The notes beneath the pieces were generated by a model. That model was not told the origin of the DNA. It saw only the letters and a list, made by a program, of their open reading frames with translations, and made no database searches. A DNA stretch of 64,000 bases, from positions 25,767,317-25,831,316 of the forward strand of contig CM044964.1 of assembly GCA_024516035.1 (NCBI GenBank), read 5' to 3'. This stretch comes from Bactericera cockerelli (taxonomy: Eukaryota; Arthropoda; Insecta; Hemiptera; Triozidae). Each line of letters starts with the position of its first letter. Position 1 is the first letter of the stretch. Position numbers and translations under genes: made by a program. Below are positions 1-9,699 of the stretch, one piece after another.

Positions 1-143
1 GGATATATTTATGTACTTAATTACAAATTAATATACAACATAAGAAAAAAAAAAAAAAAATTGGAAACAATATAAGAAGAAGAAGAAGAAAACACAGAAC
101 AAAAATGGAGATTAAATATAATATAATATATATATAATAATGC
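1..143. other. AT-rich stretch, no gene
   Basis: Contains an A run and a GAA-rich run. No reading frame or repeat family was recognised. Confidence 0.6.
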
Positions 144-420
144 TTTTTCTTTGTGTTATTATGTCACAATTTTAGTGGGTAGCGCAGAATCATAGGACTT
201 TACCACTTTAATTTTCAATACCTTGTATTATTTTTTTGCCTAAGATTCTGCCACTGGTCGCTGCTTCACATTAAAGCAGCTACTCATTTTTCCTCACGAG
301 GTATGAGTGGACCCCGAACATCCAAGTACAGAGCAGAAAAAATCCTCCCCCGCTGGGAATCGAACCCAGGTCACCATGTGTGCAATGCCTAGCGCGCTAA
401 CTCGCTCTGCCACAGTGAGT
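144..420 (-). repeat. tRNA-derived SINE, family D, copy 1
   Basis: Read on the minus strand, a tRNA-like head starts near 418 with a pol III A box (TGGCAGAGCGAG) and a B box (GGTTCGATTCC). A body of about 220 nt follows. The same body, also after a tRNA-like B box, recurs on the plus strand at 62366-62580 and as a fragment at 59570-59745, which defines a dispersed family. The head lacks a clean cloverleaf, so it is not a tRNA gene. Confidence 0.8.
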
Positions 421-465
421 AAATATATACACATGTCCTAACACAGAGAGTAAATATATACACAT

Positions 466-517
466 GTCCTAACTAAAGGGCGGGATTATTGCCTCATTCA
501 ATCCCTTCCACCCAACC
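466..517 (-). repeat. Stem-loop module, family a (copy 1)
   Basis: On the minus strand it begins GGTTGGGTGG and ends CGCCCTTTAGTTAGGAC. The inner stem is degraded here (ATTG/CAAT with a widened loop). A second identical copy is at 648-699 because of the tandem duplication. Confidence 0.75.
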
Positions 518-647
518 AAGTATTGAAATTACATATCAGCTTTTAAATTATATTGGTTCATATTAAACAATCTTGTTACTTGTTAATGCTACAAAAAAAA
601 GTAAATATATACACATGTCCTAACACAGAGAGTAAATATATACACAT

Positions 648-699
648 GTCCTAACTAAAGGGCGGGATTATTGCCTCATTCAATCCCTTCCACCCAACC
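648..699 (-). repeat. Stem-loop module, family a (copy 2)
   Basis: Identical to 466-517, in the second unit of the 182-bp duplication. Confidence 0.75.
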
Positions 700-784
700 A
701 AGTATTGAAATTACATATCAGCTTTTAAATTATATTGGTTCATATTAAACAATCTTGTTACTTGTTAATGCTACAAAAAAAAGG

Positions 785-920
785 TTCACTCTATACATGA
801 GTTGCTCAAATTCGAATCCTTGCCTTCGTGATGTTGCCTGTTAACTGGCCGATTCAGGCTGGGTGAGGTTAATGTGTGTAGCTCTTCTATAAGTTTTTTG
901 CAAATAGAGGATGAAACACC

Positions 921-951
<31 letters not shown>

Positions 952-985
952 CTTTCAAAAAGACTCGAAACGAATGGTGAGTTCA
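785..985 (+). repeat. 5S-derived SINE fragment plus poly-T run
   Basis: The segment ending GGCTGGGTGAGGTTAATGTG matches the central body of the 5S-SINE copies at 60858-61085 and 3673-3800. The 5S head is missing. A pure T run of about 27 bases at 925-951 follows. The minus-strand frame here is only a shadow encoding poly-Lys. Confidence 0.6.
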
Positions 986-1229
986 CACTGCAAATCGGTT
1001 GCCAAGTTTATAAATCAAAAAAAAACTTTCAGGTCAGGTGACTCTTTTCATTTTGTTAAAACAAAAATCCCTGTAAAAAATATATAAATTTGTATATAAA
1101 AAAAACTTGGCCAGTTGCTGCTGATGTGAATTTTTATGCTTCAGCGCTTTCCAACAGATTAAAAGATACGAGTTGGGAAAGAGAGAAAAAATTCAATTTG
1201 CACCACAAAACACAGGTAACATCAGACAT
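986..1229. other. AT-rich spacer, no gene
   Basis: No coding potential or recognised repeat was seen. Confidence 0.5.
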
Positions 1230-1264
1230 TGTATAAAGTCCTACAGACATGTAAAATCCCACAT
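1230..1264 (+). repeat. Direct repeat flanking Tc1 element, left
   Basis: About 35 bp (core ACAGACATGTAAAATCCCAC) is repeated almost exactly just outside the right end of the Tc1 element at about 2880-2914. Confidence 0.75.
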
Positions 1265-1265
1265 A

Positions 1266-1305
1266 CACTAAGCAAAACAAAATAAGGGCCACAAGTATTT
1301 TTAGA
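1266..1305 (+). repeat. Left terminal inverted repeat of Tc1 element
   Basis: Starts CACTAAGCAAAACAAAATA and pairs with 2833-2872. The outermost 27 bp or so are nearly identical, and the inner part is diverged. Confidence 0.85.
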
Positions 1306-1545
1306 GATTCGGACCTACTACTTCAAATGTATAGCTTTAAATATGAAATAAAAGGTTGAAATTACTCCAATACATTCTTCTCTAACTATTTTGATAAAAA
1401 CAAACGAGTTTTTATTTAAAAAATTCAAGATTTTTATTTATTTTTTGAAAATGGTCGTTTTAGAACAAACTTGAGAATAAAAGTTAAGACGCTTGTTCAA
1501 CCATCACAACAGCATACCAAGAAGGAATGGAAATTTATCGGCTCC

Positions 1546-2583
1546 TTAGTACCGAGTGTGACCTCCTCGATCTGTTACACATGTCTGGACTCTTCTTGGC
1601 ATGCTTTGGATGAGTACATGAATGCGCTCTTCCGGAATCCTGTTACATGCAGCTGTTAACGCCTCCATGAGTTGATCTTGAGTCTGTATCTGGTCTTTTA
1701 GGGTTTTAATCTCCCTCTTAGGGTAATCCCATGCATATTCAATAGGATTGAAGTCTGGGCTTATCGCTGGCCAGCCGACAACTCTGATCCCCGCTGCTTG
1801 AAATACCTCAACAGTGGCTCTTCCCGTATGGGGGCGGGCATTATCATGCATGAAGATAAAGTTGAGCCCGGTTCTTTCGCTAAATGGAAGCACATGGGGA
1901 ACGATGACATTATCCACACAAAGTTGAGAGGTTACCGTTTCGTCAACAAGGAAAACCAGATCGGTTTTTCCTCTGCTACTGATGCCACCCCACACCATAA
2001 CACTACTTGATCCCCCATGAGGATCTGCTTCATGATTACAAGAGCTCTGAAACTTCTCTCCTGAGCATCGGAACACTCGAATACGTCTATCGTCGCTTTC
2101 AAATTTCACTTTACATTCATTCGAGAAGAGCACACACTTCCATTCCTCATCAGTCCAGTGCAGGTGTTCTCTAGCCCACCTTAATCTTGCAGCGCGGTGT
2201 CCAGAACTAAGTTTAGGTTCACGAAATTTTCTTCTAGAGCGATTTTGTACCTCTCTCAATCTTTTGTGAATAGTTTGAGAACTTACAACTGTGTTCGAGT
2301 ACTCATGGAGGTCCATTTGTACGCGGGGGCCGGATGTGAACCGTTCCTGCAGGGCTGTCCTGGCTATAAATCGGTCTTCTCTCACAGTGGTTGAGCGCTG
2401 TCTCCCACTTCCTGGTCTTCTTGATAAATTTCCAGTCTTTTGGTAACGACTCCATAGATTTTGAATGGCTCGCCGTGACACTTGAAGCCTGTTGGCCACA
2501 CTCCGCTGAGAAAGGCCCTCTTTAAGTAGAGTTACGGCTCTGATACGCAATTCTTGATCTAAATGGTGTCGAACCCTCGGCAT
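1546..2583 (-). CDS. Tc1-type DD34E transposase, probably catalytically dead
   Basis: Cut-and-paste transposase that would bind the element's inverted ends and act at TA targets in the nucleus. The open frame runs from 2598. The second Met (2583, sequence MPRVRHH) is preferred because Tc1-type proteins commonly begin this way. In the 350-aa numbering, a paired helix-turn-helix region spans about residues 14-75 (SQRSVANRLQVSRRAIQNLW) with a GRPR-like linker (RRPGSGRQR). The catalytic core holds HDNARPH (Asp252) and SPDFNPIE (Glu287), 34 residues apart, which defines DD34E. The first catalytic Asp, expected in an FSDE motif, reads FSNE (Asn160, codon AAT at 2121-2119), a likely G-to-A change that should abolish strand cleavage. 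Length (345-350 aa) is normal for the family and there is no frameshift or internal stop. It may still bind ends. Confidence 0.92.
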   Translation of the reverse strand: MPRVRHHLDQELRIRAVTLLKEGLSQRSVANRLQVSRRAIQNLWSRYQKTGNLSRRPGSGRQRSTTVREDRFIARTALQERFTSGPRVQMDLHEYSNTVVSSQTIHKRLREVQNRSRRKFREPKLSSGHRAARLRWAREHLHWTDEEWKCVLFSNECKVKFESDDRRIRVFRCSGEKFQSSCNHEADPHGGSSSVMVWGGISSRGKTDLVFLVDETVTSQLCVDNVIVPHVLPFSERTGLNFIFMHDNARPHTGRATVEVFQAAGIRVVGWPAISPDFNPIEYAWDYPKREIKTLKDQIQTQDQLMEALTAACNRIPEERIHVLIQSMPRRVQTCVTDRGGHTRY

Positions 2584-2832
2584 GTCGATAAGAAACACTA
2601 AAAGTGACTTTAAACCAAGAGGAAATGTTATTAAGAAAAAATATTAAGGTAATCAATCAAACCGTTCGAGATAGGAAAATTAACTGTTTTGATTATTATC
2701 TCAAATAATGATATTTACCTCATGCCATCTATTCAAGTTAAGGTCACAATTCATACCTGAACGTCTAATTAACAAGATAAGTAAGATAGCAAGAATAAAC
2801 TTTTAATCCAAGGTGTATTATACACGATGAAC

Positions 2833-2872
2833 TTAGAAAATACAGGTGGCCCCTATTTTGTTTTGCTTAGTG
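2833..2872 (-). repeat. Right terminal inverted repeat of Tc1 element
   Basis: Ends ATTTTGTTTTGCTTAGTG followed by TA. It is the inverted complement of 1266-1305. Confidence 0.85.
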
Positions 2873-2989
2873 TACATAGGTATAAAGTCCCACAGACATA
2901 AAATCCCACACTATTTCCGGAAGAACACATCTCGTCCCGAGGGACATTAACAACTATCCTGCAACCCTGGCCTGGAGAATGGGAGGGGG

Positions 2990-3672
2990 TTGAGAGAGAC
3001 AGTGATAGAAAGAGAGAGACAGTTATAGAAAGAGAGAGAGGAAAAGAGAGTGAAGGAGTGGGAGTGATAATAAGAGAAAGAGTTTTAGAGAGAAAAGGGG
3101 GGAGAAATAAAGAAATAGAGAAAAACGGAAAGAGAGAGGCAGAGAAAGAGAGAGAAAGGGAGGGAAATAAAGAAATAGAGAAAAAGGGAAAGAGAGAGGG
3201 AGAGGGAGAGGCAGAGAAAGGGAGGGAGGGAAAGAGAGAGCAACAGAGAGAGAGAGAGATAAGGAGTGGAAGTGTTAAAAGGAAGGGGAACTGTAGAGAG
3301 AAAAAGGGAGAGAAATAAAGAAATAGATGAAAAGGGAGAGAGAGAAAGGAAGGGAGAGAGAGAGAGAGAGAAAAAAAAGAGGGAGGGAGAGAGAGAGTAA
3401 GGCAGGGAGAGAGAGAGAGACAGAGCAATAAAGAGAGAGAGAGAGAGATAAGGAGTGGAAGTGTTAAAAGGAAGGGGAACTGTAGAGAGAAAAAGGGAGA
3501 GAAATAAAGAAATAGATGAAAAGGGAGAGAGAGAGAGAGAAAGGAAGGGAGAGAGAGAGAGAGAAAAAAAAGAGGGAGGGAGAGAGAGAGTAAGGCAGGG
3601 AGAGAGAGAGAGACAGAGCAATAAAGAGAGAGAGAGAGAGAGAGGGAGTGGGAGTGATAGTAAGAGGGAGAG
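2990..3672 (+). repeat. GA-rich tract with 189-bp tandem duplication
   Basis: Almost pure purine on the plus strand. A 189-bp unit starting AAGGAGTGGAAGTGTTAAAA is repeated at 3261 and 3450. The overlapping frames on both strands (Ser/Leu/Pro-rich or Glu/Arg/Lys-rich) are low-complexity artefacts. Confidence 0.9.
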
Positions 3673-3800
3673 CTACCCACATTAACCTCACCCAGCCAGG
3701 GTTGGAACGGAATACCACGAACACTTCAAATCGCCGGACGATCCTTAACTTCGGCCATCGAAGTTAAGGACTTCAAAGCCATCGACGCTGGCAGTAATAA
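3673..3800 (-). repeat. 5S-derived SINE, partial
   Basis: Minus strand. It keeps the body ending GGCTGGGTGAGGTTAATGTG and a 5S-like head that reads GAAGTTAAGGA next to a GATGGC start. It contains a short inverted duplication of the GAAGTTAAGGA segment around 3745-3770. Confidence 0.7.
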
Positions 3801-4505
3801 TAATGTGATAACTAGGAAGTACAGTGTGGAACCAAAAAGTACTTTTCCTTTGTAAAAAAACATATGTTTGTAGGATATACATTAATGTTATTGAAATTAA
3901 TTCTCTGGTTTAAGCTATAAGGGTTACATTTTTATGTGAATCCTAAACAAATTCACAGCGACCAAAAAGAATTAATTATATTGCGATAACGACCAAAATA
4001 TACTGCAAGCACAATGTGAAAACGAAAATTTAAGATTTAGGAAAATGTTTCATCAGCTCCTGACTTTTTCCTGTTGGGCTACATCAAGGAAAAATTCTAC
4101 ACCAATAAACATCAGAGGAGCTCAAAATAATTCGAGTAGAGATTGAAAAATACACCGGATAACTGTTAAAAAGACATGAAAAATGATTTAAAATAAACCA
4201 ATGATAACATGAGTTCTAGAGTAGACTACTTGACCGTCAAACCTACGTGAAAAATCTCGAGCTTATAATAAATATAAAAAAAAAGTTATAAAATATCTAT
4301 TGCAATTTTCATATTTTCCATCCTGTTGATCACAAGTTATTAAATATTTACATAGGAAAGGTACTTTAGACCACCCAGTATAATACCTGCAGGGAAAAAA
4401 CCGAGATGAAAAAAATGAAATAGCTGTGCGGAGAGTAGAAAGCAGTGGAAGCATAGATGAGTATCATGCCTTGGAACATGGAAAAGGCTTGTACGAGTTA
4501 TGTAC
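3801..4505. other. No gene or repeat recognised
   Basis: AT-rich sequence. The only reading frame (63 aa, minus strand) resembles nothing known. A repeat library might assign this stretch to an old element. Confidence 0.5.
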
Positions 4506-4793
4506 TATTGCATACATAGGCTGGGGGAGGGAGAGAGGAGAGTAGGAGTGAGAGGAAATGGTGGAGAGAGATAATGGGAGAAAAGGAGAGAGAGGGAATG
4601 GGATATTGCGGGAGAGAAAGGTATAGAGAGATTGTGTGGAGAGTATAAGAGAGTGAATGGGAGATTGAGGTAGAGAAAGGTATAGAGAGGTAGTGTAGAA
4701 GAGAGGTGTAGAGAGAAAGAGAGAGAAAAAGAGAGAGAGAGTGTGGAGAGAGGAAGAGAAAAGAATAAAAGGGAAGACGGAGGGATTAAAAGC

Positions 4794-4825
<32 letters not shown>

Positions 4826-4918
4826 AGGGTATAGGAGAAAAAGAAAAGGAGAAAGAGGGAAGGAGAGAGAGGAAAGGAGGGAGATAAACAGTAAAATGGA
4901 AGGTAGTGGGAGCGAGAC

Positions 4919-4973
<55 letters not shown>

Positions 4974-5056
4974 GCGAAACTAAGAGAGAAAAAAGGAGAG
5001 AAGGAGACAAAAGGAGAGGGAGAGAGTGGTAGAGAAGGAGAGAAAAGAAGAGAGTA
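4506..5056 (+). repeat. GA-rich tract
   Basis: Imperfect GA, GGAGA and GAAA repeats with a pure (GA)n core near 4921-4970. Reading frames here are low-complexity. Confidence 0.9.
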
Positions 5057-5159
5057 GAACTGTCTCTCCCTTCCTCTCTTTTGGCTTTCCCTTCATCTTG
5101 GTCGCAATCAATAAAATCTAGGTTTGTGTTGCATACCCATGTTGAGTGAGCACGCGAAG
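5057..5159. other. Short unique spacer between GA tracts
   Basis: Starts with a brief CT-rich patch and then about 80 bp of mixed sequence. No feature seen. Confidence 0.5.
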
Positions 5160-5415
5160 AGCGAGAGAAAAAGAAAGAGATGGGGGTGAATGAAAGATTG
5201 AGACAGAGAGAAAAATGGAAAGAGAGAGGAAATAGTTGAGCATTGAAAAAGAAAAAAGAGAGAGAGAGAGAAAGAAAGAGAAAGGAAATTGTTGGGGGTG
5301 AATGAAAGATTGAGAAAGAGACAGAGAGAGAGAGATGGAATGAGAAAGGAAATAGTTGAACACGAAAAAGAAAAAAGAGAGAGAGAGAGAGAGAGGATTG
5401 TTGGGGGTGGGACAG
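5160..5415 (+). repeat. GA-rich minisatellite, about 113-bp unit
   Basis: The phrase GGGGGTGAATGAAAGATTGA occurs at about 5181 and 5294 and a truncated form near 5404. Each is followed by GA repeats and AAATAGTTGA. Confidence 0.75.
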
Positions 5416-5549
5416 AAAAATGGCGAGACAAAAACAGGCTGACAACCTGCTTTCTTCTTTCTTCATTCACACTCTTTTAAAATTGACTGAAGTGAATGAG
5501 TGAGAAGTGGGGGAGAAGATATGAGAGATTGCAAGAGAAATCTTTATTG

Positions 5550-5620
5550 ACATTAAGAGAGAGAGAGAGAGAGTATGATTGACAAAGGGAGAGAGAACAA
5601 AAAAGACTTTTTGTCTTTTC
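5550..5620 (+). repeat. Short GA repeat
   Basis: A (GA)n run at about 5555-5573 within mixed sequence. Confidence 0.6.
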
Positions 5621-5745
5621 AAAATGAGTGTTTCACAGCCACTATTATTTCGTACCCATGAACCAGCAGCTATTAAAGACGTTTGTGATCTATGTTGCAT
5701 CTTGTCCATCCCGTGGTGTGCCCCTCTCCTAATGGGTGAGAAGAT
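5621..5745 (-). repeat. tRNA-derived SINE, family C, 3' part
   Basis: Contains TGAGTGTTTCACAGCC and the following body shared with 23300-23560 and 40487-40783. The tRNA head is missing, so this is a truncated copy. Confidence 0.75.
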
Positions 5746-6000
5746 GAAGAGATGGAGGAAGATAGAGTGACAGAGATAGAGAGAAAGAGAATGGAAATAG
5801 AGAAATATGTAAAAATTAAGATGGGGAAAAGAGGTAGAAGGGATATATAGAGATTTACCTTTGTAAAGATTAAGATGGAGAAGAAGAAGGAGAGAGAGAG
5901 AGAGAAAGAGAGGAAGGAAGAGAGAGAGAGAGAGAGAGAAAGAGAGACAGAGAGAGAGAGACAGAGAGAGAGAGAGACAGAGAGAGAGAGAGGGAAATAA
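5746..6000 (+). repeat. GA-rich tract
   Basis: GA, GGAA and GACA repeats on the plus strand. The opposite strand gives a Ser/Leu-rich spurious frame. Confidence 0.85.
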
Positions 6001-6350
6001 ATATGAGAAAAATTCAAGCTTGGGAATATGGAAAACTGATGACTGTGCGAAAAACTCATACATAAATAATTATATGTAGGTACCTATACAGTGGAACACC
6101 TATACCTAGATCTGATGTACAGACACGCTGAATGAATAGTATTATAATTCATGTTTTGCTGCATATTCGTACATATGAATAATAATAATAATAGTAGTAG
6201 TAGTAAAAATACTCGTTAGTGGAAGATAGTCATAGTGACTACTATTATTATTATAAAACATTTTCTTAGATACAAAAGACATAGAAACCATATATAGGAA
6301 TGTACAATTAAAAGGAAAAAGAATAGATAAATATATACATATAAACATAT
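6001..6350. other. AT-rich spacer with (AAT)n and (AGT)n
   Basis: Short trinucleotide repeats near 6178-6205. No gene seen. Confidence 0.6.
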
Positions 6351-6401
6351 GTCCTAACTAAGGGGCGGGGTTATTGCCTATGGTAATCTCTTCCATCCAA
6401 C
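6351..6401 (-). repeat. Stem-loop module, family a (copy 3)
   Basis: On the minus strand it ends CGCCCCTTAGTTAGGAC. The inner stem is ATTACC/GGCAAT with one mismatch. Confidence 0.75.
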
Positions 6402-6421
6402 TATTCTTCATCTTTTTGTTC

Positions 6422-6627
6422 GTTGAGGTTGGTATCGTTCAACCTATTTCTCATGGTTGAGGTTGGTATCGTTCAAACTATTTCTCATGGTTGAGGTTGG
6501 TATCGTTCAACCTATTTCTCATGGTTGAGGTTGGTATTGTTCAACCTATTTCTCATGTTTGAGGTTGGTATTGTTCAACCTATTTCTCATAGTTGAGGTT
6601 GGTATTGTTCAACCTATTTCTCATGGT
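6422..6627 (+). repeat. 34-bp minisatellite, 6 copies
   Basis: A 34-bp unit beginning GTTGAGGTTGGTAT and containing TTCAACCTATTTCTCAT repeats at 6422, 6456, 6490, 6524, 6558 and 6592. GGTTGA and TTCAACC are self-complementary within a unit. Confidence 0.92.
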
Positions 6628-6689
6628 TGAAGAATACCTCTGTATGCCGTCATCAAGTGAGACAGCTTGTAAGGCTACGGTGACCACTA

Positions 6690-6915
6690 ATAAAAGCAAA
6701 AAGAGAAGGACTGAAGTTCAGCAACGTCCAGCGAGGTCAGGACTTGGAAGAGTGACCATTCAAATTCGAACTCTCTGCCGGCTACCCCTTACCCACTCAG
6801 GTTTTTGTAAGGCTATTTATGAGGTGAATTTGAGTAGTGGATTTGTGAGTTTCCAGAAAATGGAAGGTAAAACCCCCGTTGTGATATGACTTTGCAGTTG
6901 AAAGTGATGTTAAAC
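6690..6915 (+). repeat. 5S-derived SINE
   Basis: The head reads GAAGTTCAGCAACGTCCAGC then GACTTGGAAGAGTGACC, which aligns with the internal promoter of 5S rRNA (GAAGTTAAGCAAC ... TACTTGGATGGGTGACC). The family tail GTGATATGACTTTGCAGTTG follows. A 98-aa frame crosses it and is not a gene. Confidence 0.8.
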
Positions 6916-6956
6916 CCTCCACACCAAAAGAGAAGGATACTTGAGAAGAAATTAGA

Positions 6957-7037
6957 AAAAACTATGTAATGTATTTATGTTATAAAAACTATGTAAAGTA
7001 TTTATGTTATAAAAACTATGTAATGTATTTATGTTAC
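6957..7037 (+). repeat. 27-bp minisatellite, 3 copies
   Basis: The unit contains CTATGTAATGTATTTATG. The three copies differ at a few bases. Confidence 0.85.
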
Positions 7038-7159
7038 AATAAGTTGAACTTGACACTCTTGACAGGGTAAAATAAAGCTAAAGAGAGCCGTAAATTTAGC
7101 GGGTATAACAGCACTTAAAGAAAACGGAGGTACACCTGTTCACAAATTGTGTGAAAGTG

Positions 7160-7345
7160 TCAAAAATTATGGAAGAGAGAAGGAGAGAGTCTTGAGGGGT
7201 GAACTAGAGAGAGATAGAGGGAATAAGAAAAGAGAGAGAAGAAGAGAGTTGGGTGAAATAGAGTGAAGGAGAGAGAGAGGTAGGAAAGAAACAGGGATGA
7301 GAGAAAGAGAGGGAATTGAGACAAAGATAGAGAAGGAATGGAGGA

Positions 7346-7406
<61 letters not shown>

Positions 7407-7910
7407 TGAAGAGAAGGAGGAAGATTAAAGACATGAAAGAGTTGGAGAAAGAATAATTATAAAGAGAGAACAGGGGAGAGGAAGAGACAAAAAGAGAAAG
7501 ATAGAGGAGGAATAGAGAAAGAGAGAGGGATGAAGAGAAGGCGGAAGATTAAAGGAATGAAAGAGAAGGAGAGAGAATAATTATAGGAAGAGAGAACAGG
7601 GGAGAGGAAGAGACAGAAAGAAAAAGTTAGAGGAGGAATAGAGGGAGAGAAAGGGATGAAGAGAACGAGAGAAAATAATTATAGGGAGATAGGAGAGGAG
7701 GATCGGGATAGACAAAGGGGAGATGAAAAAACTAAAGAGCGACCGAGGGAATAATTATTACGAAAAAGGGGCATAGAGAGAGAGTGCTTGTGTGAGAGAG
7801 GGAGAGAGAGAAAGACAGTGTTTGTGATGTGAGAGAGAGAGAGAAAGAGAAAGAGAGTGCTTGTGTGTGTGAGAGAGGGAGATAATGGGGAGGATATGAT
7901 AGTGAGAACG
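7160..7910 (+). repeat. GA-rich tract with a ~125-bp tandem unit
   Basis: A (GA)n run at 7348-7402, then a unit starting GGGATGAAGAGAAG at 7403, 7527 and 7653. Further GA runs with TGTG interruptions follow to about 7880. Confidence 0.85.
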
Positions 7911-8018
7911 CGGGGTAAAGTTCAATTAATAGTGTAATTGATTCGCATTTCAAACTTATACCTGGAGCCTGGACAACAAAAGTTCTGGAATTCCTGGAAA
8001 ATAATCAAGTTAGGTTAC

Positions 8019-8135
8019 GGGTTGGGTGGAGGGGATTGCCATAGACACCGTTTTTTTCTATGACCTACCAAGAACCTTTGTGCTGTTGATCTTCTCTTGC
8101 CGTATTTGCTGAGAAACCCCGCCTTTAGTTAGGAC
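8019..8135 (+). repeat. Stem-loop module, family a (copy 4), interrupted
   Basis: Starts GGTTGGGTGGAGGGGATTGCC and ends CCGCCTTTAGTTAGGAC. About 65 bp are inserted after the loop, starting near 8048. The inserted segment recurs at 8668-8727. Confidence 0.75.
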
Positions 8136-8141
8136 AACTGT

Positions 8142-8349
8142 ATAATAATAATAATATCGCCTTATTTATACTGCCCGATTAGGACTATTAGAGTCCCATT
8201 ATTCCAGCAGTAAGCCCAAGACATATTATTATGTGGTAAAAATCCCAATTTGGAGGATAACTTGTCATGTCCCAGTTGGGTTTCGAACCCACGACCTCTG
8301 GAGTCTTTGGATTCACAGAGTGCCGCCTTTACCACTGAGCTACCGCGAC
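8142..8349 (-). repeat. tRNA-derived SINE, family A, copy 1
   Basis: Minus-strand order: tRNA-like head with A and B boxes, TTTACCACATAATAATATG linker, 3' stem-loop, then CGATATTATT and a (TAA)n tail. The head reads GTCGCGG against the family GTCCCGG. The tail abuts the neighbouring stem-loop module at a shared (TAA)n. Confidence 0.9.
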
Positions 8350-8584
8350 AGATATATTTTATCTACGTTGTTCATCTTTTTTTCTTGGTAATATGTTTTT
8401 AATATTCATAAAGAATTCAATATTACCGGATAATAATTATGTAGTAATGTTAGCTATTATCATTATGCTATTTTTATTATTTATTTGTAGCTCATTAAAA
8501 CAGTTTTTCTAATGGTAAATGTTGAAATTGTTGAGCCAAAGGCTTCAACATTCCTGTTTTTAAAGAACATTCTTCACCTAATAA
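8350..8584. other. AT-rich spacer
   Basis: No feature recognised. Confidence 0.5.
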
Positions 8585-8668
8585 TAATAATAAGAACACT
8601 CTTCAGTGGAAGGTAACCACCAGGCGTGCTTAATGCTCAAAGCATTTTCTACCACCTAACCCTCTTTT
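8585..8668 (-). repeat. tRNA-derived SINE, family B, 3' part
   Basis: Contains the family tail GGAAGGTAACCACCAGGCG and AAAGCATTTTCTACCACC. The tRNA head is lost. The 60-bp segment at 8668-8727 follows directly. Confidence 0.8.
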
Positions 8669-8727
8669 TTCTATGACCTATCAAGAACTCTTCTGCTATA
8701 GATCTTCTCTTGCAGTATTTGCTAAGG
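8668..8727 (+). repeat. 60-bp dispersed segment, second copy
   Basis: CTATGACCTATCAAGAACTC and the following sequence through TTCTCTTGCAGTATTTGCT match 8048-8110 closely. Both copies directly follow a retroelement tail. Identity unknown. Confidence 0.7.
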
Positions 8728-9063
8728 ATCACCTAAAAAATAAAGAAGATAAAACTCCAGAAAACAAGAGGATAAATCTCCAAAAATCAAGAAGATATAA
8801 CTCCACACCTCCTTTGGGAGTGAAATAGAGAAAAGTTCAAGAAGAACTCAGTATAAATAAGATCAGAAGGAAAAGATTCAAAGGAAAAAGGGATTTTCTT
8901 AGTGAAAAAAAATATTTGTATCTTTCTACTTTCTACAAAGAAAAGAATAATTTAACTCCGAGGTAAACTGGGAGGTAAGATTTTAATTTTCCCTTTCTTA
9001 ACACAAGAAAAATAAACAGTTGCCGTTACTCACTGACGCATAGCATACTCATGAGGTTGACAT
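8728..9063. other. No gene; short A-rich repeats
   Basis: A phrase with AAAACTCCAGAAAACAAGAG is loosely repeated two to three times around 8740-8810. Nothing else seen. Confidence 0.5.
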
Positions 9064-9279
9064 AATAATAATAACAACACCCTTTTGGAAGGTAACTCCA
9101 CCAGGCGAGGTTAATACTGGAAGCATTTTCTACCACCTAACCCTCAGAGTCTTGTTATTATGTGTTCGTAAACTCAAATTAACGAGGAAAAATTCAGGTG
9201 GGATTCGAACCAACGCAACGGATCCCAACGCCACCTGGATTACTAGACTAACGCGTTAACCACTTGACTACCAGTGCAC
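9064..9279 (-). repeat. tRNA-derived SINE, family B, full length
   Basis: The minus-strand head reads TGGTAGTCAAGTGGTTAACG (A box). The B box GGTTCGAATCCCAC follows, then the body and a (TTA)n tail. Confidence 0.88.
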
Positions 9280-9699
9280 TTCTACTTGTATGGTTTCTTT
9301 TTGTGTCATTAAGTCATTATATTATATCACAACTTTAGTGGATAGCGCGGCATTACGAAAGTTCTAATAACACCCAACTCAAGAACTTCATTGCTTCCTC
9401 GTACTGAGGACAGTTAAGTCCTCGGAAGTAAATTACTCAGATAAGTCGGGAGAAGAACGCGGCAAAGGAAATTAACATTTCTGAAAGCTTCAGAACAAAC
9501 AAAGAAAACAAGGATTATGCTGTAACCAACTAGCATAGTTATGTTGGGATCTACCTACAAAGAAAGATAATATTATCCTTGCTGAAAAAAGAATTGCAAA
9601 GAAAATTGAATTTGTATTTTCTTCTCTTACTGTTTGAGTTTTCATCTAAAAATGTGTTAGTCTGTAAATCTACTTGGAAAAACAGTTAGTATTATTATT
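9280..9699. other. No gene; SINE-D relic
   Basis: About 40 bp near 9318-9355 (TCACAACTTTAGTGGATAGCG) match the 3' end of the family D SINE. The rest is unassigned. Confidence 0.5.

Larger units (their letters stand above)
419..782. repeat. Perfect 182-bp tandem duplication
   Basis: Bases 419-600 and 601-782 appear identical, including the terminal run of 8 A. Each unit begins with a 31-bp motif repeated about twice and carries one stem-loop module. The lack of divergence implies a recent duplication or an assembly artefact. Confidence 0.9.
1266..2872 (-). mobile_element. Tc1/mariner transposon (1607 bp)
   Basis: The element is bounded by TA dinucleotides (1264-1265 and 2873-2874). It has inverted ends starting CACTAAGCAAAACAAAATA on both sides, extending imperfectly to about 40 bp. 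It holds one minus-strand transposase ORF. Length, TA target and DD34E transposase are standard for the Tc1 group of Tc1/mariner. Confidence 0.93.

Noticed and set aside
2853..3724. Long Ser/Leu/Pro-rich frames up to 275 aa on the minus strand
   Set aside because: They lie over a GA repeat tract, overlap each other in several frames on both strands, and consist of dipeptide-like low complexity.
4743..6063. Overlapping 100-226-aa frames on both strands
   Set aside because: Produced by GA/CT repeats whose periods avoid stop codons. No domain or codon bias is visible.
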